DNA from: Allolucifera butyrica
Lineage (GTDB): Bacteria; Bacillota; Negativicutes; Sporomusales; UPPP01
NCBI RefSeq assembly: GCF_900476375.1
Contig: NZ_UPPP01000053.1
Coordinates: forward strand, 62,001 to 126,000
Length of the DNA stretch: 64,000 nucleotides
Reading direction: 5' to 3'
The translations under genes were made by a program, and so were the position numbers. Position 1 is the stretch's first letter, and every line of letters begins with the position of its first letter. Positions 1-7,957 of the stretch are shown here, piece after piece. Under the pieces are notes generated by a model that saw nothing but the letters and a program-made list of their open reading frames with translations, was not told the DNA's origin and did not search any database.

Positions 1-2
1 AC

Positions 3-218
3 AGCCAAGTGACGTCTAATGGATTCCTATTTACAAGCCGTCTGTACGAGTATTTAGGATATCCAACCATAACGGCACCTGTTATCACCTTATCCTCCGA
101 AACTTTAAATAATTCCAGTAATGGACTATATCCTGCAAATGCACACATCTCAAGTATAGTATCTAAATTATATAACAATCAATCTTTTAATTACCGCCGG
201 TTATCATACTTCCATTGA
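3..218 (+). CDS. C-terminal fragment of an unrecognised protein
   Basis: An open frame enters from the left window edge and stops at 216-218, giving about 71 residues. I do not recognise the family. No membrane segment, metal motif or signal is visible. The codon pattern looks coding, and a good intrinsic terminator lies about 45 bases downstream, which supports a real 3' gene end. The true start is outside the window. It could equally be a degraded remnant, because the next 600 bases contain other gene fragments. Confidence 0.3.
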   Translation, partial: SQVTSNGFLFTSRLYEYLGYPTITAPVITLSSETLNNSSNGLYPANAHISSIVSKLYNNQSFNYRRLSYFH

Positions 219-263
219 ACTCATCCGTTCAAATTCATCCATAACCGGCTTTAATTTAAGCAT

Positions 264-292
264 AAAAAACGTCCTGTAATTAGGACGTTTTT
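264..292 (+). terminator. Rho-independent terminator
   Basis: AACGTCCT and AGGACGTT pair across a short GTAATT loop and are followed by a T run. On the plus strand it would end transcription from the partial gene at the left edge; the flanking A run makes it usable in the other direction too. Confidence 0.7.
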
Positions 293-299
293 CCAGTCT

Positions 300-488
300 G
301 TTGCTATAATGTTAATGGGACGAGCGGTCCCTCGTCCCAAAACCGAATACAAGATGTGATACCGATGCGCTTTAAGACGAAATGGTTTACACTAACCGTC
401 TCAAGCGACTTTCTCTGGATGATCTATCAAATCATCCCATTCGGGTTGTACCCCAAATTTTTTAATACCGGTCGCAAAAGACCAGCGC
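300..488. other. Intergenic stretch without an assignable intact gene
   Basis: The stretch between the terminator and the repeat copy at 489 holds a perfect 9-bp inverted repeat (TGGGACGAG at 316-324, CTCGTCCCA at 331-339). It also holds a short possible gene remnant on the minus strand, listed separately. I see no promoter or complete gene. Confidence 0.4.
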
Positions 489-489
489 G
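401..489 (-). pseudogene. Possible C-terminal remnant of an unknown gene
   Basis: On the minus strand a frame of about 28 codons ends at TGA 403-401 with the residues GVQPEWDDLIDHPEKVA. Its upstream end is cut exactly where the 316-bp repeat begins (489), so if it was coding it has been truncated by the rearrangement. The family is not recognised. It may be a fortuitous frame. Confidence 0.2.
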
Positions 490-496
490 TTGAAAC

Positions 497-535
497 AAAA
501 AAAGAAGTGCGCAGCTTGCAATGCAGGCTGCACAC
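497..535 (-). terminator. Terminator copy belonging to the truncated LytTR gene
   Basis: On the minus strand GTGTGCAGC and GCTGCGCAC form a 9-bp stem followed by TTC and seven T. It is the duplicate of the terminator at 7084-7122. One loop-side base differs, but pairing is kept (T-A instead of T-G). Confidence 0.65.
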
Positions 536-586
536 TCAATATAAGGGGGGGAATTGCCCAAAAAGGGCTAGTTGTTTGTTAGTTTA

Positions 587-804
587 TTAAACACAATACC
601 GTTTCTGAAACTCTTTGACATGATCCCAGGTCATCAACGCTGTTTCCTTGGTGTTGGCCAGCTTTACCAGATAGGTTTTGTTTCCCCAGGGAATAATCTC
701 CACCACCATGTCCGGGTTAATAATAAAGCCCTTGTGGCAACGGAAGAAATTATGCTCCTTCAGCCGGTCCTCCAACTTTTGCAATGGTTCATAGGTTTGA
801 ACAA
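587..804 (-). pseudogene. Truncated 3' end of a LytTR response regulator gene
   Basis: This encodes only the last about 72 residues of the LytTR DNA-binding domain, from QTYEPLQKLEDRLKEHNFFR to the terminal RYCV. The protein sequence is the same as the C-terminus of the complete regulator at 7174-7923. The receiver domain and the first half of LytTR are absent. The frame continues upstream to 871 through unrelated sequence with no ribosome-binding site. It is a non-functional relic made by the duplication that bounds the island. Confidence 0.85.
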
Positions 805-904
805 AGACGCAACGCGGTGACGGTAGACCGTATGAAGAATAGTTTTTCCGATTCCATCTGCCGATTCTCATGCCTTACGGAATGTATAATTATAAAGGCT
901 TGCA

Positions 905-942
905 AAAAAGAAACAAAGGAGTTTTAGTCCTCTGTTTTGTTA
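905..942 (-). terminator. Terminator after the lysine aminotransferase gene
   Basis: On the minus strand AGAGGA and TCCTTT pair around CTAAAAC, with further AACA/TGTT pairing, and lead into TTTCTTTTTT. It lies directly after the aminotransferase stop and closes the island transcript. Confidence 0.6.
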
Positions 943-945
943 ATC

Positions 946-2300
946 TTATGCGTAATTATATACTTCGGCTTTAAACTTGACATTGTTATTACTAAACTCT
1001 ACTAAAACTTCATACCATTTATGAATTACAATATCAATTTGTTCTTCCGTTACGTCTAGTGCTGGTCGAAAACGAATGGATTTGAGACCACAGCCAACAA
1101 AAATTACTTTTCTTTTGAACAGCATCTTTAAAATAGTATCTCTAATTATTTGATTTGGCAAATCTAAAGCCACAAGTAGTCCCAGCCCGCGAACATTTGA
1201 TATAATTAATGGAAATCTTTCCTGTAAATAGGTCAGTTTCTTTAGCAAGTATTTTCCTTGCACTTCAGCGTTCAGCAGCAAATTTTCTTCTTTAATTATT
1301 TTGATATATTGTTTTAGTCTTATAAAATCGACTATATTTCCACCCCAGGTTGAGCTAATACGACTCGATAATTTAAAAACGTGATTATCTACTTCATCCA
1401 GTCGTTTTCCCGCTAAAACACCACAAACTTGTGTCTTCTTACCAAAGCATACAATATCAGGGGTTAGATCAAAATGCTGATGCGCCCATATCTTTCCTGT
1501 CACACACATACCAGTCTGGACTTCATCAACTATAAATAATACATCATATTTAGCTGCAAATTTCTGCAATTTTTGTAAAAATTCTTTTCTAAAATGATTA
1601 TCTCCCCCTTCACCTTGAATTGGTTCAATAATGATGCCAGCAACTTCTTGTGAGTTTGATTCTAAAATCATTCTAATTTCCTGTAACGCTTTGCTTTCTT
1701 CCATTTCCACAGAACGAATATTTTCTTCAAGAGGAAATTTTATTTTAGGATTACTCACTCTGGGCCAATTAAACTTTGGAAATCCATCGACTTTTATTGG
1801 ATCGGTATTAGTCAATGACAAGGTATACCCAGAACGTCCATGAAATGCCTCTTTAAAATGAATAATCTTTAACTTATTAGCGGGTTTATTAATCCCCTTT
1901 CTGGCGTTTTTCCTTAATTTCCAGTCGAAGGCAATTTTTAATGCATTTTCGACTGCCAAAGCTCCTCCGTCAATAAAAAAATGTATTTTAGATATTCTGG
2001 TACGGCAAAGTCTTTGAACGCCAGAACAGCCACTATGAATTGCTTTGTATAAATATCAGAGTTAGTAATTTTGACTAGCGCATATTTCCCTATTTCTTGT
2101 ATAAATTCTGGATTATTCATCTTAGGATGATTATACGCTATGGGAATAGAAGCAAAACCCGTAAAAAAATCAATATATTCCGTATTGGAAACAGTATCGT
2201 AAATATTGTTTCCGTTGCTCCTATCTAAGTCCATAATTAGCGGAAATCCATCAACTAGCATATTTTCCCTTAAATCTTTTAATAAAGTTGTAGTAGCCAC
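946..2300 (-). pseudogene. lat: L-lysine 6-aminotransferase, frameshifted
   Basis: This is a class III PLP-dependent aminotransferase of the lysine epsilon-aminotransferase type. The family moves the epsilon-amino group of lysine to 2-oxoglutarate, giving 2-aminoadipate semialdehyde (in equilibrium with piperideine-6-carboxylate). Two frames join to a near full-length protein: 1938-2300 gives the N-terminus (VDGFPLIMDLDRSNG), 946-1959 gives the rest. Visible motifs are GGALAVENALK, EAFHGRSGYTLSLTNTDP, EPIQGEGGDNHF, DEVQTG, the PLP-lysine region FGKKTQVCGV and STWGGN. Translation starts at GTG 2300 with AAAGGTGG eight bases upstream. Frame is lost at a run of seven A (1975-1981) where eight would restore it. 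It is either inactivated, phase-variable by slippage, or a sequencing error. It follows the radical SAM gene in the same direction. Confidence 0.85.
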
Positions 2301-2392
2301 AATAGTTCCACCTTTATAAAAAAATTAACTGCCTCTGTAAAGAGAGTTATTAGTTAATCTAATTTATAATCAAAAATAACTAAGGCTAGGAT

Positions 2393-3427
2393 TTAGCTTA
2401 CAATTTTCTCATGCCAGCAAAGAGGATCAGCTCCAACTAAATCTCCCGTCTGCGCATAAGTTACTCCTCTACAACCATAACATTTTTCGTGATAAGTACA
2501 TGATTTACATTTTCCTTGGATATTTTTATCAATATTACGCATTAAATTTATAAGTGGTGATTCGTGAATTATATCCGATAGCCTTTTTTGACGTATATTT
2601 CCGCAGTGAATATTTACTCCTGAGCAAAGTTGTACATATCCTTGGGTATCAATATGACAACTGAAAAAATGTTTTACACAGCCTTCTTCACCCATTGACG
2701 GTAAACATATCGCTAAATCCTGATTTTTTAAACCTGATATTTTTTCTGCCAGTTTTTCAATTTCTTCTTTGGAAACATATAATTCATCATGTTCCCTGCT
2801 TCTTCCACTAGAAATTAATCTCAAAAAGAATGGATCAATATTTTTACTTTTGACATAATCCCATAATTCATGCAAATATGCATAGTTTTTACTAGTTATT
2901 ACTGAATTAGTTGTAAGTGGAAGTTTATCCGTATATCCTACGTTAATCAAATTATTAATTCCTTCAAGTGTTCTTTGAAAAGCCCCTTTACAACCAACCA
3001 TATCATCATGTATATCCGGATTAACAGATTCGAGACTAACGCAAGGATGTATACTTAGTTCCAACATCTTCTTTGCTATATCTGGAGTTATGCATGTTCC
3101 ATTGGTAAAACATAGGGTTATCATGCCTAAACTATTAATGTATTTCGCTAACTCAAAAAAATGCGGATAAATAGTTGGTTCACCACCGGTTAAGGTAATT
3201 GTTTTTCCTCCGAGATTTGCAACTTCTTGAATAATTCCTTTTATTTCGTACAAATTCATTTCATCTTTTAATTGATTTCCTGACTCTGAATAACAAAATT
3301 GACATCGTAAGTTACATTTGCGAGATACCTCAATATCACAATTTAGCAATTTGCCATTATTTCTTGCCTCTTCTATTTCTTGCCTGGTATATACCCAAGC
3401 GGAGCCCGGAAAATGTTTATGTGCCAT
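2393..3427 (-). CDS. Radical SAM/SPASM-type enzyme
   Basis: This 344-residue protein has a radical SAM core with CxxxCxxC at C38, C42 and C45 (CNLRCQFC) to bind the SAM-cleaving [4Fe-4S] cluster, and GGEP (residues about 100-103) for SAM contact. A cysteine-rich C-terminus (CHIDTQGYVQLC, CKSCTYHEKCYGCRG, ending DPLCW) fits a SPASM or twitch domain carrying auxiliary clusters. Members modify peptides or small molecules; the substrate here is unknown. The start has AAAAGGAGG seven bases upstream. It lies between an MFS gene and the lysine aminotransferase gene on one strand, suggesting a shared biosynthetic role. I found no obvious precursor peptide in the flanking gaps. Confidence 0.85.
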   Translation of the reverse strand: MAHKHFPGSAWVYTRQEIEEARNNGKLLNCDIEVSRKCNLRCQFCYSESGNQLKDEMNLYEIKGIIQEVANLGGKTITLTGGEPTIYPHFFELAKYINSLGMITLCFTNGTCITPDIAKKMLELSIHPCVSLESVNPDIHDDMVGCKGAFQRTLEGINNLINVGYTDKLPLTTNSVITSKNYAYLHELWDYVKSKNIDPFFLRLISSGRSREHDELYVSKEEIEKLAEKISGLKNQDLAICLPSMGEEGCVKHFFSCHIDTQGYVQLCSGVNIHCGNIRQKRLSDIIHESPLINLMRNIDKNIQGKCKSCTYHEKCYGCRGVTYAQTGDLVGADPLCWHEKIVS

Positions 3428-3595
3428 CTAAATATCCTCCTTTTAAAAATCTTTCTTTACATAAATGTAGCAAATTTTCACATAACCATTTTGTTTAAAA
3501 ATAATATTTTTTTATCCGTTTTATCTCATCTCAACATATAGTAATGATTTACTAATTTTAGATATCGTCATTACGTTTAGTGAGTTCAATATAGT

Positions 3596-4789
3596 TTAAG
3601 TTATAATTTTTTCAGGCTTATTTTTACAGTAATTTTGAAAAAGCCTCATAGCAATAAGTAAAATGGCTTGTAGAATTAATATTTGTGAAGAGATATAAAA
3701 TCCCGATAAATAATTATTATCTTGTATATAGCGGGTTAAAAGCATTGGCCCAAAGAACATGCCTACTCCCCAAAATAGGTAAAATGTGGCTGTCATTGTT
3801 CCTTTGTGATTTTCTGAAACTTTTTCATTTAGAAATGCCATAGATGCTAAGTAATAAGTTCCTAATCCAAAACTAGAGAAGCATAGAAGAAGGATAAGAA
3901 TAAAATATTCATAATCTAAAAATATAGATAGGCCCAAAGCTGCTATCAACATACCGATGATCATAAATATTTGTCGTCCCAATCTATCAGATAGCCAACC
4001 AATAATGATTTGAGCTGTACTAATAGCAATATAAAACAGTGAAAAAAAAGTATTAATATAGGATTGATTATATCCTTTTTCAGTCAATAAAAATGCTGGA
4101 ATTATCGTCATAAATATACCAAACCCCGCTCCATATAATGTAATACCGTAGAACACAACTAATATCTGTGGATTTTTTATTATAGTTAGGAAGCTCTTAA
4201 TATGGATAGCTTTGTTAAGCATATCTTGATTTTTCAACTTAGGGCTATTTTCTATGAAGCAAGTAATCAGTATAACTCCAATAGCGCATAGAAAAGCATA
4301 AAGTAAAAATATTTGTTTATCTGACCAACTTTGAAATAATGTCATTCGTAAAAGAGGACCGACAGTCATGCCTAAATAAATTGAGGCATTATATATACCA
4401 ATCGCTTTTCCTTTATTATCGGAATACCGAATAGATAATGCGGCAGGAGCCAATCCCAGAATAGGAGCCTCCCCTATCCCTTGTAGTATTCTTCCTAAAA
4501 ATACCAAAATCATGTTATTCGTAAAAAAGAATAATAACCCAGCGATAACGCTAAATATATACCCCATAAATAGGAAAAGCTTAGCACCCTGCCGATCAGC
4601 AACTACCCCTATCGGAAGTTGTGAAATTACTTGAGCCAAAGCATATGTTGCTGCCAAATACCAAACTAAAGAGGCCGTATGAGATAAAGATATGACTGTT
4701 TTTGGTAGTAAAGCGAGAACCATTCCATCACCGAGCATAAGTAAAAAAGCAGAAAGACTTAAAATTATTAACTGACGATGTGTAGACAT
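3596..4789 (-). CDS. MFS transporter (distal copy in island)
   Basis: This 397-residue major facilitator protein has about twelve hydrophobic segments. The inter-helix 2-3 motif reads GVVADRQGAKLF and the equivalent loop in the second half is GWLSDRLGRQIF. It is clearly paralogous to the MFS protein at 5633-6802: both have GEAPI.ALAPA, GIFMTIIPA/GIFLTTIPA and FWG(V/I)GMFFGP. The start has GGAGG eight bases upstream. It sits in its own transcript after the terminator at 4813-4840. It probably exports or takes up the small molecule made by the neighbouring enzymes, but the substrate cannot be read from sequence. Confidence 0.85.
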   Translation of the reverse strand: MSTHRQLIILSLSAFLLMLGDGMVLALLPKTVISLSHTASLVWYLAATYALAQVISQLPIGVVADRQGAKLFLFMGYIFSVIAGLLFFFTNNMILVFLGRILQGIGEAPILGLAPAALSIRYSDNKGKAIGIYNASIYLGMTVGPLLRMTLFQSWSDKQIFLLYAFLCAIGVILITCFIENSPKLKNQDMLNKAIHIKSFLTIIKNPQILVVFYGITLYGAGFGIFMTIIPAFLLTEKGYNQSYINTFFSLFYIAISTAQIIIGWLSDRLGRQIFMIIGMLIAALGLSIFLDYEYFILILLLCFSSFGLGTYYLASMAFLNEKVSENHKGTMTATFYLFWGVGMFFGPMLLTRYIQDNNYLSGFYISSQILILQAILLIAMRLFQNYCKNKPEKIIT

Positions 4790-4812
4790 GTATACCCTCC
4801 TAAATTGCCCAA

Positions 4813-4840
4813 ATAAAAAAGTAAGGCATTTACCTTACTT
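4813..4840 (-). terminator. Terminator after the araC-type gene
   Basis: AAGTAAGG (4819-4826) pairs with CCTTACTT (4833-4840). On the minus strand the stem is followed by six T. It separates the MFS-AraC unit from the downstream MFS-radical SAM-aminotransferase unit. Confidence 0.75.
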
Positions 4841-4895
4841 CATTATAACCACTGTTAGAGGGTTAATTTTTAACTGTATATATGATCTTTTTCTC

Positions 4896-5606
4896 TTATT
4901 TTTTGAAGTTATCACGATATACACGTGGCGTGGTTCCTTCGTACTGTTTAAATAATCTCGTCAATGATGCTTGGTATTCATAACCGACTTGTTGAGCAAT
5001 ATCTAAAATGGTAAAGTTTGTTTCTCTTAGTAGACGCTTAGCCTCTTCTAATCTTAATTTATGAATAAATGTTTGCACATTGGTCCCCACTTTTTTTTCG
5101 AACCACTGACTATAATAATTTACCTGATAATGTTCTAATTGGGCCAATGTTTTAAGTGATATATGAGAATGATAGTTTTCCCGTAAATAACGAAGTGACG
5201 GTGGTTCTTGAGATTGCTGTATTAAATGAAAAGAATAGTAAAGTAATTGTTTTATTGCTGTAGTATTCGTTTTTTTATTTTGACATTCACTAAGCATCAA
5301 AAAACGCAATGCGTACCATTGTGCATTAAAATCTAAAAATTTCACTTCGTTTGAACAACTATAAGAAATATAGCTTGGAATAAAAAATACTAAAAATTTA
5401 TTTCGCTCCTTAGAAAAATAACTATGTTCAAGTACGGGAGGTAGAAATAGAATATGCTGAGAATCAACAATTATTAATTGGTTGTCCGTTTGCAAATTTA
5501 ACGTACCTTGCAATGGTAAAATTAGATGCCCAGAATCATGCACATGCTTATGCAGAGTTTCTTCAAAGCAAATACTTTCTAAATAGGGCAAATTTATCTG
5601 TTCCAT
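4896..5606 (-). CDS. AraC family transcriptional regulator
   Basis: This 236-residue regulator has an N-terminal cupin-like sensor (HKHVHDSGHLILPLQGTL, about residues 18-36) and a C-terminal double helix-turn-helix (LRLEEAKRLLRETNFTILDIA, then GYEYQASLTRLFKQYEGTTP). I chose ATG 5606 because AAAGGAGG lies four bases upstream. The longer frame to 5795 would overlap the upstream MFS gene. It is cotranscribed with that MFS gene (26-base gap) and is the likely controller of the island. AraC proteins beside MFS exporters commonly sense the exported metabolite; that role here is inference. Confidence 0.85.
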   Translation of the reverse strand: MEQINLPYLESICFEETLHKHVHDSGHLILPLQGTLNLQTDNQLIIVDSQHILFLPPVLEHSYFSKERNKFLVFFIPSYISYSCSNEVKFLDFNAQWYALRFLMLSECQNKKTNTTAIKQLLYYSFHLIQQSQEPPSLRYLRENYHSHISLKTLAQLEHYQVNYYSQWFEKKVGTNVQTFIHKLRLEEAKRLLRETNFTILDIAQQVGYEYQASLTRLFKQYEGTTPRVYRDNFKK

Positions 5607-5632
5607 TTTTCCTCCTTTTAATAGTTTATTCT

Positions 5633-6802
5633 TCAAAAGGATTCCATGTCTTTCTTGTTTTGACACATGACAAAAAGCATTCCCATTGCGATTACAAATA
5701 AAATTGAAGAATAGAGAATAAATGCCAATTTGAATGAAGCACCTTGAGATACCATAGATAAGGCAGGCGGCCCAAAAAACATGCCAATACCCCAAAACAA
5801 GTAATACGCGCCTGAAATTGTACCTTTAAAAGGTTCATCAACCGTTTCATTTAGGAAGATCATTGAAGCAAGATAAAAAACACCTAATCCCAGGCTAGAA
5901 ATAGTGAGCATAACTAATATCCCGAAAAGATCTAATATTGGAGTGATACATAGCCCCGACGATGCGATAAGTAATCCTAAGATCATAAATCTACTAGGTC
6001 CGAATTTATCGGATAATTGGCCTGTGATAATCTGAGAAATACTAGTCGCTACATAAAACAGTGAAAAAAATACTCCGATATAAATTGAACTAAACCCCTT
6101 CTCTTGTAATAAATACGCCGGAATAGTTGTAAGAAAAATACCATATCCTGTTCCATATAGCGTAATTCCCAATAGCGTAATGAATGCCTTACTATTTTTA
6201 GAAAGGCTTAAAATTCTCGAAAAAGTAAACGAACTAGTTAGTTTATCTTCATAGTTAACATTTTCAATAAACAAATAGATTAAAACCGCGCTTAACAAAC
6301 AGGCAAAAGCATATAATAAAAAAATATCATTAGGTTGCCACACTTTTACCAAAAACACTGCCAATATCGGTCCCAAGGTAAGCCCAATATGAATGACCGC
6401 ATTATAAGTTCCCATTACCTTACCTTTCATCAGTGGATACTTCACTGATAACAAAGCAGGAGCTAAAGCCCAAATGGGGGCTTCTCCCGCACCTTGAAAA
6501 AGGCGCGAAAAGAAAAGCATTGTAGAACTAGTTGAAAAGTAGAAACAAAGCCCGGTTAAAAAACATAATAAATAGCCTAATATGAGAAAAAATTTGAAGC
6601 CAAACCTGTCAGCCATTGTGCCTATAGGGACTTGCAGCACAATATAGGCGATAGCAAACATGGATGCGAGATAGCCTACATGTTTGCCATTTCCATCCAA
6701 TTCAACTATTTTTTGTGGAAGTAATGTAACGATCATCCCGACGCCGATCATCATTAAAAATACTGATAAATTTAACCCTAAAAGAGTTTTATCTTTCATC
6801 AC
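5633..6802 (-). CDS. MFS transporter (promoter-proximal copy)
   Basis: This 389-residue twelve-helix MFS protein has GTMADRFGFKFF after helix 2 and GQLSDKFGPSRF in the second half. It is the first large gene of the island, about 180 bases downstream of a near-perfect sigma-A promoter. The start is GTG 6802 or ATG 6799 behind GGAGGAG. Its paralogue at 3596-4789 suggests either two steps of one transport route (export and uptake) or a duplication. AT-rich codon use sets it apart from genes right of 7.1 kb. Confidence 0.85.
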   Translation of the reverse strand: MMKDKTLLGLNLSVFLMMIGVGMIVTLLPQKIVELDGNGKHVGYLASMFAIAYIVLQVPIGTMADRFGFKFFLILGYLLCFLTGLCFYFSTSSTMLFFSRLFQGAGEAPIWALAPALLSVKYPLMKGKVMGTYNAVIHIGLTLGPILAVFLVKVWQPNDIFLLYAFACLLSAVLIYLFIENVNYEDKLTSSFTFSRILSLSKNSKAFITLLGITLYGTGYGIFLTTIPAYLLQEKGFSSIYIGVFFSLFYVATSISQIITGQLSDKFGPSRFMILGLLIASSGLCITPILDLFGILVMLTISSLGLGVFYLASMIFLNETVDEPFKGTISGAYYLFWGIGMFFGPPALSMVSQGASFKLAFILYSSILFVIAMGMLFVMCQNKKDMESF

Positions 6803-6912
6803 CCATACTACTCCTCCATCAACAAAAAATCGTCCAAATCTTGTACGGGTTTAGATTAACATCAAAATATTTTGTCGTTCAAGGTTTGTATAATGTAGAA
6901 CCTCTTTATTCT

Positions 6913-6936
6913 TCATGACATGGACATTCTTTTCAT
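6913..6936 (-). CDS. Possible 7-codon leader peptide upstream of the MFS operon
   Basis: Between the strong promoter and the MFS gene the transcript carries AAAGGTGG, four bases, then ATG and seven codons (MKRMSMS) before TGA. The ribosome-binding site is better than many in this window. It may be a regulatory upstream ORF or the stump of a lost gene. It has no cysteine or serine-rich core suggesting a modified peptide product. Confidence 0.3.
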   Translation of the reverse strand: MKRMSMS

Positions 6937-6978
6937 TTTTCCACCTTTCTTCATTCCTAATTCCAAATAATTGTTCTA

Positions 6979-7007
6979 ATTATATATTGGACACAATCAC
7001 TTGTCAA
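6979..7007 (-). promoter_or_regulatory. Sigma-A promoter of the island operon
   Basis: On the minus strand TTGACA (7007-7002), 17 bases, TATAAT (6984-6979): a full consensus match. It reads into the MFS-AraC genes with a leader of about 170 bases. It lies inside the island, between the operon and the right repeat copy. Confidence 0.8.
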
Positions 7008-7076
7008 TTATTCCCACATCTTTAATTATTTTAGCAGACTGTATGATAAATCATTCTAAAAGTCCGTCCATAATTT

Positions 7077-7391
7077 GTTGAAACAAAAAAGAAGCGCGCA
7101 GCTTGCAATGCAGGCTGCACACTCAATATAAGGGGGGGAATTGCCCAAAAAGGGCTAGTTGTTTGTTAGTTTATTAAACACAATACCGTTTCTGAAACTC
7201 TTTGACATGATCCCAGGTCATCAACGCTGTTTCCTTGGTGTTGGCCAGCTTTACCAGATAGGTTTTGTTTCCCCAGGGAATAATCTCCACCACCATGTCC
7301 GGGTTAATAATAAATCCCTTATGGCAACGGAAGAAATTATGCTCCTTCAGCCGGTCTTCCAACTTTTGCAATGGTTCATAGGTTTGAACAA
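7077..7391. repeat. Right copy of the direct repeat
   Basis: This copy lies within the intact LytTR regulator gene: its last 218 bases plus the downstream terminator. It is the partner of 489-804. The intact copy is on the side away from the window's left edge, so the locus looks like an element that brought or copied the 3' end of its target gene. Confidence 0.95.
7084..7122 (-). terminator. Terminator of the agr operon
   Basis: On the minus strand GTGTGCAGC and GCTGCGCGC form the stem, followed by TTC and a T run. It is placed about 50 bases after the response regulator stop. Confidence 0.7.
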
Positions 7392-7923
7392 CGCTTTCTC
7401 CCGTAACATGGATCATTGTTTTGCGCTCAGTGCGCGTAATCAGAACGATATCGGGAATGTTGATGAAAATACTTTTCTCATTCGACAAAACGCGTAGTTT
7501 AAGGTTCTCGCCGCGAAACGCCGGTTTTTCCGGTTTTATCACACTGACTTGGTCTCTTGCCGCCTTCATCTCGATAATGCGCCGTACTGTCCGCTGAACC
7601 CGCTCCAAATCAAACGGCTTGACCAGATAATCAAACGCATAGACTTCAAACGCTTCATGCGTGTAGCAATTATAGCCGGTAGCAAAGATGAGAAAAACTT
7701 TGGAATTAATATCGAAAATTTCCCGTGACGCTTCGATACCGTTCATTTCCGGCATGTCCACATCCAGAAAAACAACATCCGGTTCCCGCTCTTCCACCAT
7801 CTGTACAAGCTGCCGTCCATTTTCCGCCTCACCGACAATGCTGACTCCGGCCATCTCGGCCAGAGTGCGCCGCAAAATCAACCGCATCATCGAATCGTCT
7901 TCGGCGATAATAACCTTTAGCAT
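7174..7923 (-). CDS. LytTR-family response regulator (AgrA-like)
   Basis: This 249-residue protein has an N-terminal receiver domain with the acidic pair E8-D9-D10, phospho-acceptor D54 (FLDVDMPEMNG) and K102 (KPF), and a C-terminal LytTR DNA-binding domain (about residues 145-245; FFRCHKGFIINPD). It is the last gene of an agr-type operon: two kinases, AgrB and AgrD precede it. Phosphorylation by the kinases would let it bind paired direct repeats. Such repeats at 21-bp spacing lie just upstream, between agrB and agrD. Its 3' third is duplicated at 587-804. Confidence 0.92.
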   Translation of the reverse strand: MLKVIIAEDDSMMRLILRRTLAEMAGVSIVGEAENGRQLVQMVEEREPDVVFLDVDMPEMNGIEASREIFDINSKVFLIFATGYNCYTHEAFEVYAFDYLVKPFDLERVQRTVRRIIEMKAARDQVSVIKPEKPAFRGENLKLRVLSNEKSIFINIPDIVLITRTERKTMIHVTGESVVQTYEPLQKLEDRLKEHNFFRCHKGFIINPDMVVEIIPWGNKTYLVKLANTKETALMTWDHVKEFQKRYCV

Positions 7924-7957
7924 AGTAATATACCTTTCACACCTTTAAACTGGAGAT

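Larger units (their letters stand above)
489..804. repeat. Left copy of a 316-bp direct repeat flanking the island
   Basis: Bases 489-804 match 7077-7391 with one single-base length difference in an A run and about four substitutions by eye. The duplicated unit covers the last 218 bases of a LytTR response-regulator gene plus its terminator. Both copies have the same orientation, and the AT-rich island lies between them. Identity stops abruptly after GTTTGAACAA in both copies. Confidence 0.95.

Noticed and set aside
316-339. TGGGACGAG/CTCGTCCCA hairpin as a T-box leader terminator
   Set aside because: The stem resembles T-box terminators, but no specifier loop, no conserved TGG-containing antiterminator bulge and no aminoacyl-synthetase or amino-acid gene follows.
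5607-5795. N-terminal extension of the AraC regulator
   Set aside because: It overlaps the MFS gene and has no ribosome-binding site, whereas ATG 5606 has AAAGGAGG.
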